Shown one piece after another: positions 17,160 to 26,100 of a stretch of DNA of 49,301 nucleotides. How positions within the stretch are numbered: position 1 is the stretch's first letter; every line of letters begins with the position of its first letter. Both the position numbers and the translations under genes were made by a program. The DNA is from Fertoeibacter niger. Lineage in GTDB: Bacteria; Pseudomonadota; Alphaproteobacteria; Rhodobacterales; Rhodobacteraceae. The DNA lies in contig NZ_WHUT02000020.1 of assembly GCF_009380135.2 (NCBI RefSeq), forward strand, positions 1-49,301. Reading direction: 5' to 3'. The notes under the pieces were generated by a model. That model was not told where the DNA came from, did no database searches, and saw nothing but the letters and a program-made list of their open reading frames with translations.

Positions 17160-19042
17160 CAATTGTCTCCGAGCAGTCGGACGACCACCGGGTCCTCGTC
17201 ATTCGTGCCTTCCAGCGTCGGGCTTTGCGGTCCGATGCGGCCCGAGAACGCTTCGCGGCGCAGGGCGTCCCGCACATGGGCGTGCAGTTCGGCCATCGTG
17301 ATGGCCGCATCGCCGTTGCTGTTGGCCGCGCCGTCCAGCGCCGCCATCAGATGCCAGGTGAATGCGCCGTGCTTTTCTTCGGTCAGCCAGTGCGCCATTT
17401 GCGCCCGCCCTTCCTCTTCGAAACCGGTGGCTGACAGAACAAAAACGTTTGTCGCGATGTCGGGCCGGGCGACACCGACGGCGAAGGAGCCCGAAGTCGA
17501 AGTTTGCAGCGTTCCGGCCGGAGTGGCCCCGGTAAAGCAGGCGTCGAGGAAGACCGACACGCGTTCGACCGGAACACCGGCTAGGTTACTCAGCAGTGTG
17601 TCCAGCGGGTAGGCAGTCAGCTCGGGCCTTCCCGGCAGTCCGTCGACCGGCAGCAAAAACGGCGATGGCGCGCGGCCCGAACTGGGGCCCGGCACGCCGT
17701 GGCCGGAGTAGTAGATCAGCAGTTCGGTGATGTCCGACGGGATGACATCGTGCAGAATGCCGCGCGGCACCTCGGCGGTGCCGAACCACTGCTGCATCTG
17801 GCTGAGCGTCATGTCGGACAGAACGCGGACATTGGAGGATGGAAAGCCGAGTCGTTCGACCAGCAGGCGATGCATCGCCTCGGCATCGCGGTCGGCGAAA
17901 TCCACCGTCGGCACTCCGGCCTGATAGCGATGGTTGCCGATAATAAGCGCCAAGACGTCGGTCCGGGGCTGAATCGGAATCAAATCCGGTGCCGGTGGGA
18001 TTACCGTCGCAGCGGATTCCACAGGGTCCAGGAGTGCGGTGATGGGCAACAGTTCTTCAGGGATTGCCCATAGCCGTGCAGTGTTGTCCGAACTTCCTGT
18101 CAGGATCTTCCGCCCGTCCGGGCTGAAGGCAACGGAGTTGACATTCTCGTCGTGCCCGGTGAGGAGCATAATCTCCGCACCAGTGGCGGTGTCCCAGAGC
18201 CGCGCGGTGTCGTCCCAGCTACCTGTCAGCACCTGGGCGCCGTTCGAGCTGAAGGCAACGGACATGACCTCGTTTCCATGCCCGTTGAAGAGCCGGATTT
18301 CTGCCCCAGTGGCGACGTTCCACAGCCGAGCGGTTTTGTCAGCGCTCCCGGTCAGCACTTGCTGCCCGTCCGGGCTGAAGGCGACCGAGCGGACAATATC
18401 CCCATGCCCGGTGAAGCGCCTGATCTCTGTACCGTTGGCGGCGTCCCAGAGTCGCGCAGTGTTGTCGATGCTCCCGGTCAGCAGCCAAGCTCCGTCCGGA
18501 CTGAAGGCAACCGAGGTGACCCCGTCCCGATGCCCGGTGAAGCGTCTAATCTCCGTGCCGGTGGCGGCGTCCCAGAGCCGGGCGGTGTCGTCCATGCTCC
18601 CGCTCAGCAGCTGCCGCCCGTCCGTGCTGAAGGCAACCGAGGTGACCCAATGCCCATGCCCGGTGAAGCGCTGGACCTCTGCCCCCGTTGCGGCGTCCCA
18701 TAGCCGCACGATATTGTCGGAGCCCCCTGTTAACAATCGGGTGCCGTCTAGGTTGAAGGCGACAGCGTGTACTCCGCCCACATGAACGACGAAGCGCCGG
18801 ATTTCCGCTTCGGTTGCGATATCCCAAAGCAGGGCAACTCCCTCCCCACTACCAGTAAGTACCCGGTCGCCGTTTGGACCGAAGGCGACGGATCGAAGAA
18901 AGTCCGCATGCCCGATGAACCTCGCAATCTCCTGCGCTGCTGAAGGCAGGTCGGAGAGGAGCCAAAACGCCAAGCTCACTGCCATGGCGACCCAGCCCTT
19001 TCCTCTAGTGGCCTTTAAACAATGTCGGGAGTCTACTGCCAT
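17159..19042 (-). CDS. exported WD40-caspase 3 (peptidase C14 family)
   Basis: 627 residues. A signal peptide (hydrophobic WVAMAVSLAFWLLSDLPSAA, cut near AAQ) is followed by seven WD40 blades that are more diverged from each other than those of caspase 5. The caspase domain has His448 (YYSGHGVPG) and Cys502 (FLDACFTG). NSNGDAAITMAE fits an EF-hand loop near the end. It lies 36 bases downstream of the 19079-19987 gene and overlaps the next one, so it is central to the leftward operon. Activity is likely because both catalytic residues and the surrounding motifs are intact. Target unknown. Confidence 0.88.
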   Translation of the reverse strand: MAVDSRHCLKATRGKGWVAMAVSLAFWLLSDLPSAAQEIARFIGHADFLRSVAFGPNGDRVLTGSGEGVALLWDIATEAEIRRFVVHVGGVHAVAFNLDGTRLLTGGSDNIVRLWDAATGAEVQRFTGHGHWVTSVAFSTDGRQLLSGSMDDTARLWDAATGTEIRRFTGHRDGVTSVAFSPDGAWLLTGSIDNTARLWDAANGTEIRRFTGHGDIVRSVAFSPDGQQVLTGSADKTARLWNVATGAEIRLFNGHGNEVMSVAFSSNGAQVLTGSWDDTARLWDTATGAEIMLLTGHDENVNSVAFSPDGRKILTGSSDNTARLWAIPEELLPITALLDPVESAATVIPPAPDLIPIQPRTDVLALIIGNHRYQAGVPTVDFADRDAEAMHRLLVERLGFPSSNVRVLSDMTLSQMQQWFGTAEVPRGILHDVIPSDITELLIYYSGHGVPGPSSGRAPSPFLLPVDGLPGRPELTAYPLDTLLSNLAGVPVERVSVFLDACFTGATPAGTLQTSTSGSFAVGVARPDIATNVFVLSATGFEEEGRAQMAHWLTEEKHGAFTWHLMAALDGAANSNGDAAITMAELHAHVRDALRREAFSGRIGPQSPTLEGTNDEDPVVVRLLGDN

Positions 19043-19078
19043 TGCTTGTCTCCTTTCCCAAGGGTTCGATCCGATCTG

Positions 19079-19987
19079 TCAGCGGCTTTGCAGTGGCCCC
19101 AGCCGCTCAACCTCAAGCCGATTGCTGATCGAAGCGACCCGCACCTCGACATTCATGATTTCGGCCATCAGGCGCAGGTTCTGCATCAGCCGGGCAAAGT
19201 CGCCGCAGGTTTCGTACCAATAATCGGTCTGCACGCTGTCCGACCGCAGCGGCCGATGCGCCTTGTAGCCCGAGAAGCTGATCAGATGTTCGTTGATCTG
19301 GTTCATCTCGGCATTGTCAAAGCCGCGCAGCGACACCTCGTAGGCTGTGGTCAGCCCCGCGCAGGACACCTTGGCACCATAGACCTCTTCGAGAGTTGCG
19401 GCGTCCGCCACCGGCGAAAGCTGGTCAAGACGGGTGGCCAGCACGGCACCCAGATCGGCCGCGATGCGCCGAGCCTCATCACCGACCCGCTCGATCACAC
19501 ATTCGCGGTCGCATTGGGCAGGCAGCGGCGGAAGCTCGCCCGGACGATAGGCAACCTCGTAATTCCCCAGCGCCTCACCCGTCGCCACATTGAGCATCCG
19601 ACCCGACACGCGAATCCGGAGATCAGAGATGCCGAGCGCATTGGCAGTGTCGGCCGAGGCAAAGATCTGAAATGCCAGTACGACGTCGATCGGTGGCGGG
19701 CCAAGGCGTTCCGCAAGCGTCAACAACTCGGCATCGGTGCGGCGCACCCGACCAGGGTCGGTGATGTCCTTGGACAGGGCGGTCTCATCGTAGACTTTGA
19801 AGCCCCGAACTTGAACCTGTTCTTGCAGGGCGGCCACAACACGCGTGAATATCCGCGAATTGCGAGGAACGGTGTCGGTGTCGGCGTCTTCACCCATGAT
19901 CAGCATAGTGGGCTGGTCGGCCGCAACCGCGACCGGTACCAGGGTAAGCATCGCGGCAAGAGCCAAGTTCAGAAGTCGGAAGCGCAT
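19079..19987 (-). CDS. exported protein, paralogue of the 28885 gene
   Basis: 302 residues from ATG 19987, which gives the signal peptide MRFRLLNLALAAMLTLVPVA; an upstream start at 19999 is possible. It matches the 28885-29832 protein along its length: shared EDADxDTxPRNSRIF near the N-terminus, KVYDETALSKDIT, CDRECVIERVGDEARRIAAD, and a C-terminal segment with DSVQTDYWYETC and LMAEIMNVEVRV. Two conserved Cys pairs suggest disulfides. I do not recognise the family; the first part has the feel of lipoprotein/CsgG-like accessory domains. It lies directly upstream of caspase 3. Confidence 0.7.
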   Translation of the reverse strand: MRFRLLNLALAAMLTLVPVAVAADQPTMLIMGEDADTDTVPRNSRIFTRVVAALQEQVQVRGFKVYDETALSKDITDPGRVRRTDAELLTLAERLGPPPIDVVLAFQIFASADTANALGISDLRIRVSGRMLNVATGEALGNYEVAYRPGELPPLPAQCDRECVIERVGDEARRIAADLGAVLATRLDQLSPVADAATLEEVYGAKVSCAGLTTAYEVSLRGFDNAEMNQINEHLISFSGYKAHRPLRSDSVQTDYWYETCGDFARLMQNLRLMAEIMNVEVRVASISNRLEVERLGPLQSR

Positions 19988-20082
19988 TATTCTCTCCAAT
20001 CCAGTTCAAAGAGCGGGAATCAGGCCTCGTCTTGGACCCGCCAGTGGGTCAAAATCTACAGGTCGTTCTTAGCATGACCTTG

Positions 20083-20150
20083 CCGTTGCGTCGCGTTGCA
20101 AGGTCTGAGTATTTCCGACGGGATGGCTTGTCGCTCAGGCGACGCAACGG
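20083..20150. repeat. 12-bp perfect inverted repeat downstream of OmpA-like gene
   Basis: CCGTTGCGTCGC (20083-20094) and GCGACGCAACGG (20139-20150) can pair around a 44-base loop, immediately after the stop of the OmpA-like gene and before the start region of the 19987 gene. It may protect the 3' end of the upstream message or attenuate read-through. No T-run was seen. Confidence 0.35.
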
Positions 20151-20151
20151 C

Positions 20152-20781
20152 TCAGGACCCGCCGACGATCAGGATGATCTCTACGCGGCGATTAACTGCA
20201 GCGGATGGGATATCCGGGGTCTTCAGCCAGTCCTCCCCGAAGCCATGAGCGATCAGGCGTTCCGGCTTTACCCGAAAGTTCCGCAAGATATGATTGCGTA
20301 CTGCATCTGATCGTCGCTGGGAAAGCGAACGGTTGTAGTCGGCGGTCCCGCTGGCATCGGTGTGCCCCGCTATCAGAAACCGGGAATCCCGAAGTTCTTC
20401 GGACTCAAGGGCCTTGGCTACCAGTTCCAGTGTGGCGGTGGACGTACCGCTCAATTGCGCACTATTCTTCTCGAAATAGACTTCCAGCTCGATCGACCGT
20501 TCGGGGGCGATGACAATTGAGATTTGCGGTGTCTGTACCTCGATCACCCTGACCGACACGGTCGGTTGTGGAGCCGTTGGAAGTACCGGATTGATCTGCA
20601 CAGGAGGCAAGCTGGGTGTGCGTTGGGTCGTCGGAGCGGGCAATGATTCGGTTTGCCCAATGATCGGAGCAAGCGAGCGAATGATGGCGTTGATTTCATC
20701 CACGTCTTCGGCGGCTGCGGAAGCGGATACCGCCCCAAAGGCCAACAGGACGGCCAAGGTTCCAGATTGTATCCAGCGCAT
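20152..20781 (-). CDS. OmpA-family peptidoglycan-binding protein
   Basis: 209 residues. Signal peptide MRWIQSGTLAVLLAFGAVSA then a Pro/Thr-rich linker. The C-terminal OmpA-like domain (about residues 95-205) begins ELEVYFEKNSAQLS and has the hallmark AGHTDASGTADYN, LSQRRSDAVRNHIL and AHGFGEDWL...NRRVEI. These bind diaminopimelate in peptidoglycan. There is no beta-barrel and no lipobox, so it should be a periplasmic wall anchor. It sits in the leftward operon between the membrane protein and the exported paralogue, and could tether the exported caspase machinery to the wall. Confidence 0.88.
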   Translation of the reverse strand: MRWIQSGTLAVLLAFGAVSASAAAEDVDEINAIIRSLAPIIGQTESLPAPTTQRTPSLPPVQINPVLPTAPQPTVSVRVIEVQTPQISIVIAPERSIELEVYFEKNSAQLSGTSTATLELVAKALESEELRDSRFLIAGHTDASGTADYNRSLSQRRSDAVRNHILRNFRVKPERLIAHGFGEDWLKTPDIPSAAVNRRVEIILIVGGS

Positions 20782-20847
20782 GACATCTACTCCTCATTTT
20801 TGCTCGCTTGACCGGTTGGCCGGGCGTTCGCGGCGGGGTATCAGCCC

Positions 20848-21006
20848 CTATCTGGAAGATGGTTGGCTCAGGATCGAAATCGCCCAACCGCGGAAAATGA
20901 AGCGATCAATTTCCAGAGGATAGATGCCTGCACCGCATTCGATGGACAGTTTTCGGAATGAGTTCAGAATGTGCGGCGCGTTCATTTCCCGAACGGGCAG
21001 CTTCAT
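20848..21006 (-). CDS. small 52-residue protein, translationally coupled
   Basis: An ATG at 21006 overlaps the TGA of the membrane-protein gene (ATGA). The frame MKLPVREMNAPHILNSFRKL..., ending FIFRGWAISILSQPSSR, stops at 20848. It is helical with a basic start. The overlap is the same kind seen elsewhere in this operon, which supports it. Alternatively it is a remnant C-terminus of its upstream neighbour lost by frameshift. No family known. Confidence 0.45.
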   Translation of the reverse strand: MKLPVREMNAPHILNSFRKLSIECGAGIYPLEIDRFIFRGWAISILSQPSSR

Positions 21007-22184
21007 GGCGCGGCCCCCGGGACGACATGATGCGCAAAAGTTGTGGTCAAACCATCCGTTGTCCGGACGGTCATGATGTGTTTGATCGGCTCCTGCGACG
21101 CCCTTAACGTGTCGGTCAGGTTTAGGGGCGTTTCGGCAAGCCCCGGCAGACGACGTTCGGCCCGAGACCGTTGCGACGGCACAACGCCGTCGAGTAGCGC
21201 CTCAGAAAAGGTGACGAAAACCACCAAGGCCGTTTGTGTCGGTTCGAGGCGGATCGCGCAAAGCTTATCCGCTGCGCTGTCGGGAAACCGTCCACCCATC
21301 GCCTCTAGCTTTGTTTCGACTGACCGCGTAAGTTCCGGGCCTGCATTTGCGCAACTCTCTCCGGGAAGCGGCCGGATCTCGACCAGCCGAAACGGTGCTG
21401 CGGCTACCGGCGGGCTTTCCTTAAGGGGGTCGTCTAGTTCTGTTGTCACAGGGACAGTCAGTTCGTCTTTGGGTTGAGGCCACGCATAGCCACCCCAAGA
21501 ATTACTGTAGGTTGCAACGCCAACCGCGATCAGACACGCGACCGAGGCAATGACTGCTGCGAATTTCCGATGCCTGAGCCGATTGGTTGGAGCTGCCGGA
21601 CCTATTCGGCCACCCAGAACAAAAGCGTCCAAGCGTTTGATGGCCTCTTCCAGATCGGCAACCGCACTACTGTCGTCTTCCGGGGCCACCACGTTCATGG
21701 CCTCAGGCGGTACGCGCAACGGAAAGAGAAAGAGCCGCCGCAAACCGACGGTGGCGCTCAATCGCGTTTTGTCCGCCGCCAGTTTGGCGGCGATACAATA
21801 CCCGTCCTTTTCTTCGAGCACGATGGCGCGCGCGTCGGACCCAAGCTTGCCTGTCGCCCAGATCAGGGCCTCGGCCTCCTCTGGCGGAGCGAACTGATGC
21901 CCGAGCCTGTGCAACCTGTGCGCCAATGCGACCGGGAGTTCCCAAGATCGACCCATATCGATCTCGCCCCTAATTCGAAGTTCGAAAACCTCGCCGGACG
22001 CCCCCACCGCAGTCGCCACAACGCCGCCAGGGCGCATCATGTCATTGTAATCTTTCGACATCTGCAACTGGGAGTGCCCGTCAACAGGCAGCACCGTGCT
22101 GTTAGGGATTGGGCCGGACAGCTTGCGGATGCTATCGACCAAGCAGGCACCGATGGTTGTTGGGACGAAGACGGCAACCTTCAT
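21003..22184 (-). CDS. single-pass membrane protein of the caspase cluster
   Basis: 393 residues. There is no N-terminal signal; a cytosolic part of about 205 residues (MKVAVFVPTTIGACLVDSIR..., FELRIRGEIDMGRSWELPVA) is followed by a basic RLRHRKF and one transmembrane helix (AAVIASVACLIAVGVATYS, about 210-230). A Pro-rich periplasmic domain follows, with Cys residues in ESCANAG and DKLCAIR. This layout resembles anti-sigma or signal-transducing proteins, though no such domain is recognised. It is 9 bases downstream of the 22194 gene. It is the only member seen to join the inside to the exported group, so I infer a signalling or coupling role. Confidence 0.7.
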   Translation of the reverse strand: MKVAVFVPTTIGACLVDSIRKLSGPIPNSTVLPVDGHSQLQMSKDYNDMMRPGGVVATAVGASGEVFELRIRGEIDMGRSWELPVALAHRLHRLGHQFAPPEEAEALIWATGKLGSDARAIVLEEKDGYCIAAKLAADKTRLSATVGLRRLFLFPLRVPPEAMNVVAPEDDSSAVADLEEAIKRLDAFVLGGRIGPAAPTNRLRHRKFAAVIASVACLIAVGVATYSNSWGGYAWPQPKDELTVPVTTELDDPLKESPPVAAAPFRLVEIRPLPGESCANAGPELTRSVETKLEAMGGRFPDSAADKLCAIRLEPTQTALVVFVTFSEALLDGVVPSQRSRAERRLPGLAETPLNLTDTLRASQEPIKHIMTVRTTDGLTTTFAHHVVPGAAP

Positions 22185-22193
22185 TACTGGCCC

Positions 22194-22730
22194 TCAACCC
22201 AAAAAGATTGCGGTGTGCGGGTCCGCGAGCAGCTCCGACATTTGCTTCAGGTCCTCAAACCTAGGATCGAGGCCGAGTTGCACGAAGCCATTCATTGGCT
22301 CGGGCAGGGCCAATCGAACGGCGGACCCGTCGTCGCGTCGCAGTTCGATAACGGACGGCACTGAATCATGGCCCAGTTCGATCACCAGATAATCGTTCTG
22401 CCCATCCCGACGCACAAGGCGAAGTTCATGATCCCCGATCTTCCTGACGATTTCGTCGTCGCTCGCAGCCGCCGCCGCGCGCTGCGACACGGCTCCTTTG
22501 GCGGCCAAAGCGCGCATGTAAAGCGCTCGCGCGCCAGCGCTGTTACGGATCAAACGTTCAACATCGCTTTCGAAGAAGGCATGCCCTGCAGGGCGGTGTG
22601 CGTATTCGACGATCCTCCGTGCCCCGACCGCCGATTTCGGGGGGCTGTCGGGCGATCCGGATGAAAGCATGTCCGCGATCTGAAGTCGCGCAAAGAGCAT
22701 TCCGCCCGGGCTTTTGTCTGCATCCGACAT
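22194..22730 (-). CDS. cytosolic hypothetical protein of the caspase cluster
   Basis: 178 residues with no signal or membrane segment. The N-terminal part is helical (ESDVERLIRNSAGARALYMR) and is followed by a beta-rich part (DHELRLVRRDGQNDYLVIEL, then VIELRRDDGSAVRLALPEP). The start codon follows directly on the stop of the 22731 gene with no gap, and its end is 9 bases before the membrane-protein gene, so the three are co-translated. No family recognised. Confidence 0.65.
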   Translation of the reverse strand: MSDADKSPGGMLFARLQIADMLSSGSPDSPPKSAVGARRIVEYAHRPAGHAFFESDVERLIRNSAGARALYMRALAAKGAVSQRAAAAASDDEIVRKIGDHELRLVRRDGQNDYLVIELGHDSVPSVIELRRDDGSAVRLALPEPMNGFVQLGLDPRFEDLKQMSELLADPHTAIFLG

Positions 22731-24167
22731 CTAACGGATCTCCTGACCGTAAAGAGCGTCAAGTTTTGCCGCGAAATCGGCCCGGTTTTGCTGAAACTGG
22801 CCTTCGTCGCCTTTGCCAACCTGATTTCGTAACGCCCGTGCAATAGCGCCCAGTCGCGGGACGATTTTGTCCAGAGGCTCCTCGAGCTTGGAGAGCTCTG
22901 CGCGAATGTCGGCCCCGTCACGGCCAGCAAACCCTTTTCTTTTCCACATCGGAGCGAGTCTCCTGCTTACCTCTAAAGGGATAATGGAAGGTTCAGGGCT
23001 GCTCTCGGGATCGCCCGGGTGCCTGTTGCAAAGAATCCACTGATAGACATCGCTCGCGTGGCGCACTACTTCGTCAAGCTGGTCCACCACGTCCTCATAT
23101 GTCGACGCGGTCAGGCTGGCGAGGCCCTCCCGCATACCCGCGAGCGCGCGGTCTGCCAGACTGGCATCGTCGGTCCGTCTTGCGCGGTTCAGGTCGCGAA
23201 GGTTCTGGATGACCTTCTGCTGGCAGCCGGAAAAGGCCAGATCGATCAGAATGTCTTGCGGCCAGATGAGGGCGAAGCGGCCATAGCGCGCCAGCTTCGC
23301 CAGCAATTCGATCTGCACCTTCTGGAACGCAGCCGTCCCGGCGGTTTCGATCTCGGTGAGGGCCTCGATCACCGCTTCGAACCCTTCGCTCGGAGGCAGG
23401 GGATACAGCAGTTCCGGCGAATGTGAGGTATCTTCGATGTCCTCCGATGTGCTGGCCAGGCGATCTGCGATAGATGTGCCCTCGCCGTCTTCGGTATCGG
23501 ATTTTTCCGACATAGATTTGCCGGAGGCCGCGCTGGATTGCGCCTCGTAGTCCTGAAGGAAGTTCATCATGCCGGTGAGGCAGGTGGAATACTCGATCCA
23601 CCGCCCGGTCTCTCTCGATCCGTGCTGCTGCCAGAACCGCAAGACATCGCCCGGTCCGGGATAACCTGCGGCGCCGTCCTTTGTGTCGAGATAGCGCCGG
23701 ATCTCGGTGAAGCTCTGGCGCATGCTGTCGAGCGGCAAATGTTCCCGGCGATAGGCGTCCAGCGCACGCGCCATGGCATTGGTGGCGTCCCTGATCAGGA
23801 CATCATCCTTGCCCCGAGGCGAAAGCAGCGGATCGCAGGCGGCGGCGACGGCGGGAAAGTGCGCGTAGGAGTCCATGCCAAGCAGGAAGCTGAACAGGGC
23901 CGCCTCGATGCGGCCAATGCGGACCTTGCGCCGCAGAAAGACCTCGATCAACGGATCGAAGCTGCCAAATCCGCCAACCGTCAGACTCGCATGGCGCAGT
24001 TGAGTGGCTAGCCGCCAAAGCGATGTGTTTCGCCGGTCTGTGCCGACCAGGATCAGCGCGAGCTTCATGCGCTCTTCCCGGCCGAGGCCATGTTCCTCGC
24101 TGACCGCCTCGAAATCGAGCAGTATCTGCGCGCTTTGTGCAAGGGCACCTTCGATCTGTCGAGACAT
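22731..24167 (-). CDS. cytosolic helical protein of the caspase cluster
   Basis: 478 residues, largely alpha-helical, with no export signal. An acidic, Ser-rich linker around residues 215-250 (SEKSDTEDGEGTSIADRLAS) separates two helical halves. The N-terminal half has EERMKLALILVGTDRRNTSL, the C-terminal half SGCQQKVIQNLRDLNRARRT and many Leu-rich helices. No catalytic motif was found. It begins the tight 22731-22194-21003 trio, so it is likely the inside partner of the membrane protein. Function unknown. Confidence 0.65.
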   Translation of the reverse strand: MSRQIEGALAQSAQILLDFEAVSEEHGLGREERMKLALILVGTDRRNTSLWRLATQLRHASLTVGGFGSFDPLIEVFLRRKVRIGRIEAALFSFLLGMDSYAHFPAVAAACDPLLSPRGKDDVLIRDATNAMARALDAYRREHLPLDSMRQSFTEIRRYLDTKDGAAGYPGPGDVLRFWQQHGSRETGRWIEYSTCLTGMMNFLQDYEAQSSAASGKSMSEKSDTEDGEGTSIADRLASTSEDIEDTSHSPELLYPLPPSEGFEAVIEALTEIETAGTAAFQKVQIELLAKLARYGRFALIWPQDILIDLAFSGCQQKVIQNLRDLNRARRTDDASLADRALAGMREGLASLTASTYEDVVDQLDEVVRHASDVYQWILCNRHPGDPESSPEPSIIPLEVSRRLAPMWKRKGFAGRDGADIRAELSKLEEPLDKIVPRLGAIARALRNQVGKGDEGQFQQNRADFAAKLDALYGQEIR

Positions 24168-24190
24168 GTCTCATCCTGCATTTACAGGCC

Positions 24191-24712
24191 TTAAAGTAGC
24201 CGACGACACCTGCGACAGCAATCATCGAACCGATATTGCTTGTTATCGCGCGCCCGTGATGCGCCTGCGGTACTCTCGATCTGAAGTCCGCTTCCGATGT
24301 TGCCGCGCAGATCGTCGTTATGGATTTTGCCAAGGCAGCCGTCATAAATGCAAATGCCTGCCTGCTTGTTCCCTTTCACCACGTTGGCACGTACGACGTG
24401 GGCGGCGCCGGTCCTGATGCCGATCCCTTGATGGGCATTGCCGAAGATCTCGTTCTTGACAGTCGGGCCCTTGCCATGGCGCACGGCAGAGGAAGCGCAA
24501 TAGCATGTCCACTTACCTAATTCTGTGATGCGCTTGAGGTTCGTCCCTCCACCACGAATCACAACCTTCTTTGTGACAGTCGCCGTACGATCTCCGAACT
24601 CCCGAGGTAGAATTGAATCTTCCTGAGACTTTCTTTTGTATCTGAGTCGCGAAAGACTATCTCGATGGCATCTATTCTGGCCGCAGGGTTGCCCAGGCTT
24701 CGCGTCGTTCAT
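24191..24712 (-). CDS. partial right-handed beta-helix protein
   Basis: From an ATG at 24712, inside the end of caspase 4 (41-base overlap), the frame gives about 173 residues. The middle has regular parallel beta-helix rungs: KNEIFGNAHQGIGIRTGAAH, VVRANVVKGNKQAGICIYDG, then IHNDDLRGNIGSGLQIES, typical of NosD/pectate-lyase-like repeats. The first 50 and last 25 residues look out of phase, so this is probably a fragment of a larger exported protein damaged by frameshifts, with no signal left. A frame from 24778 also exists but overlaps the caspase more deeply. Confidence 0.45.
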   Translation of the reverse strand: MNDAKPGQPCGQNRCHRDSLSRLRYKRKSQEDSILPREFGDRTATVTKKVVIRGGGTNLKRITELGKWTCYCASSAVRHGKGPTVKNEIFGNAHQGIGIRTGAAHVVRANVVKGNKQAGICIYDGCLGKIHNDDLRGNIGSGLQIESTAGASRARDNKQYRFDDCCRRCRRLL

Positions 24713-26054
24713 TCTCTCTTCTATTCCACTCAAAGTAGATTTCAGATACAGTCCGTGCACGCAACAACACATCGCCATCGTTCACGCATCTCCCCTGTCC
24801 ATAGTCAATTGACTCTCTGAACTTTGAAGTTGATCCGGTAACTTCAACAAGGGTCCAGTGTCCACCGCACGATAGCTCTGGATAGTCAACTTTGACTTCC
24901 CCAGCTTCAAGTCGAAGTCGCATGGAATAGTTCGTTCTTGAGGATGGCTGTGTAACTGGCCCGATCCAAACAGCGCCCCCAATCTGTTCTAGAATTGATT
25001 CCAAATTTGAACTGCCCCACGCTTCTGGTGCTGGCAAAACTGGCGGTTGCGTCGTCAGAACGCCATCAGCGACCACGTCCTGTTCGCGCACGTCCGGAAG
25101 GACGGCGAGAAGGAGGTCGGCCTGAGGCGGGTTGAGGTTGGGGTTCTGCGCGCGCCCCGGTGGCTGCCGCAGATTTGCCACCGAAAGCCGGTCGTCGACA
25201 TAGCCGAAAAGCTCATGCAGCATCATGTCGCGGTCGCGATTGCGGTCGGCGGCCCCACGCAACCCTTCGAGCAGGTGCCAGGTGAAGGCGCCATGTTTGC
25301 GGTCGTCCAGCCAGTTGGCGAATTGGTTCCCGTCGCGACTCGTGGCCGAAAGTATGGCGACCTTTGCCGGTGTCTTCACCGCCGCGAAGGCCACGCCAAA
25401 ACCGGCTGACGACCCCTCGACCATGGTGGCTTCCGGCGCTGGCGTCAGCCCGGTGAAGCAGGCGTCGAGCACCAAAACCACATTGTCCACCGGCAGCCGA
25501 GCCAGCGCCGCGACGAGGTCGCTGAGCGGATAGGCCGTCTGTTCCGGCGCCCCGGCCGTGCCGTCCACCGGAAGAAGGAAAGGCTGGCTGCCGCCAAGGT
25601 CCTGCGCCCGGATGCTGCCGGGAACGCCGTGGCCCGAAAAGAACACGATTACCGTCCGCACTGACTTGGGAAGCGACTTGTGCAGTTGCCCTTCGGGCGC
25701 CGTCTCGGTCCCGAACAGGGCACGCAGGTTGGACAGGGTGAAATTCTCGCGAACCGAGACTTGATCGGTGACCACGCCATATTTCGTAGTCCAGACCCCG
25801 GCGAACGCTTTGGCGTCATTTCCGGCATAGGGCACGTCCGGCGCGTCGCTGCGTCCGTCGGACTTGTAGCGCGAATTGCCGATGGCAAGCACGAGCACGT
25901 CGTCCCGCAGACCCTGTGCGACCGTGGGCAGAGCGCGAGTGACGCCAAGGATCAGGATGAGGCACAGCGTAGCCAGCCTCCGACGCAGGGCCTGCCAATC
26001 GCGCCGCGCCCTGCAGGCCTCCCGAACTTCGCGTGTCGATCCGATACCGTTCAT
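24672..26054 (-). CDS. exported caspase 4 without WD40 repeats (peptidase C14)
   Basis: 460 residues. A basic leader (CRARRDWQALRRRLATL) and hydrophobic LCLILILGV act as signal, cut near VAQG. The caspase domain follows directly (LVLAIGNSRY), with His142 (FFSGHGVPG) and Cys199 (VLDACFTG). DRNRDRDMMLHE occupies the EF-hand-like position. In place of a propeller it has a C-terminal extension of about 150 residues with Cys in LSCGGHWTLVE and GRCVNDGD. It starts 46 bases downstream of caspase 5. The lack of WD repeats makes it the simplest paralogue. Confidence 0.85.
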   Translation of the reverse strand: MNGIGSTREVREACRARRDWQALRRRLATLCLILILGVTRALPTVAQGLRDDVLVLAIGNSRYKSDGRSDAPDVPYAGNDAKAFAGVWTTKYGVVTDQVSVRENFTLSNLRALFGTETAPEGQLHKSLPKSVRTVIVFFSGHGVPGSIRAQDLGGSQPFLLPVDGTAGAPEQTAYPLSDLVAALARLPVDNVVLVLDACFTGLTPAPEATMVEGSSAGFGVAFAAVKTPAKVAILSATSRDGNQFANWLDDRKHGAFTWHLLEGLRGAADRNRDRDMMLHELFGYVDDRLSVANLRQPPGRAQNPNLNPPQADLLLAVLPDVREQDVVADGVLTTQPPVLPAPEAWGSSNLESILEQIGGAVWIGPVTQPSSRTNYSMRLRLEAGEVKVDYPELSCGGHWTLVEVTGSTSKFRESIDYGQGRCVNDGDVLLRARTVSEIYFEWNRRENERREAWATLRPE

Positions 26055-26100
26055 GTCCGATCCTCCTGATGGCTGGCGCCGTGGCCTTGGCCCCCTACGA

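Noticed and set aside
24191-24345. Transmembrane tail in the alternate frame (ITSNIGSMIAVAGVVGYF) as the true end of the beta-helix protein
   Set aside because: It needs an unproven frameshift; the hydrophobic stretch could be chance.
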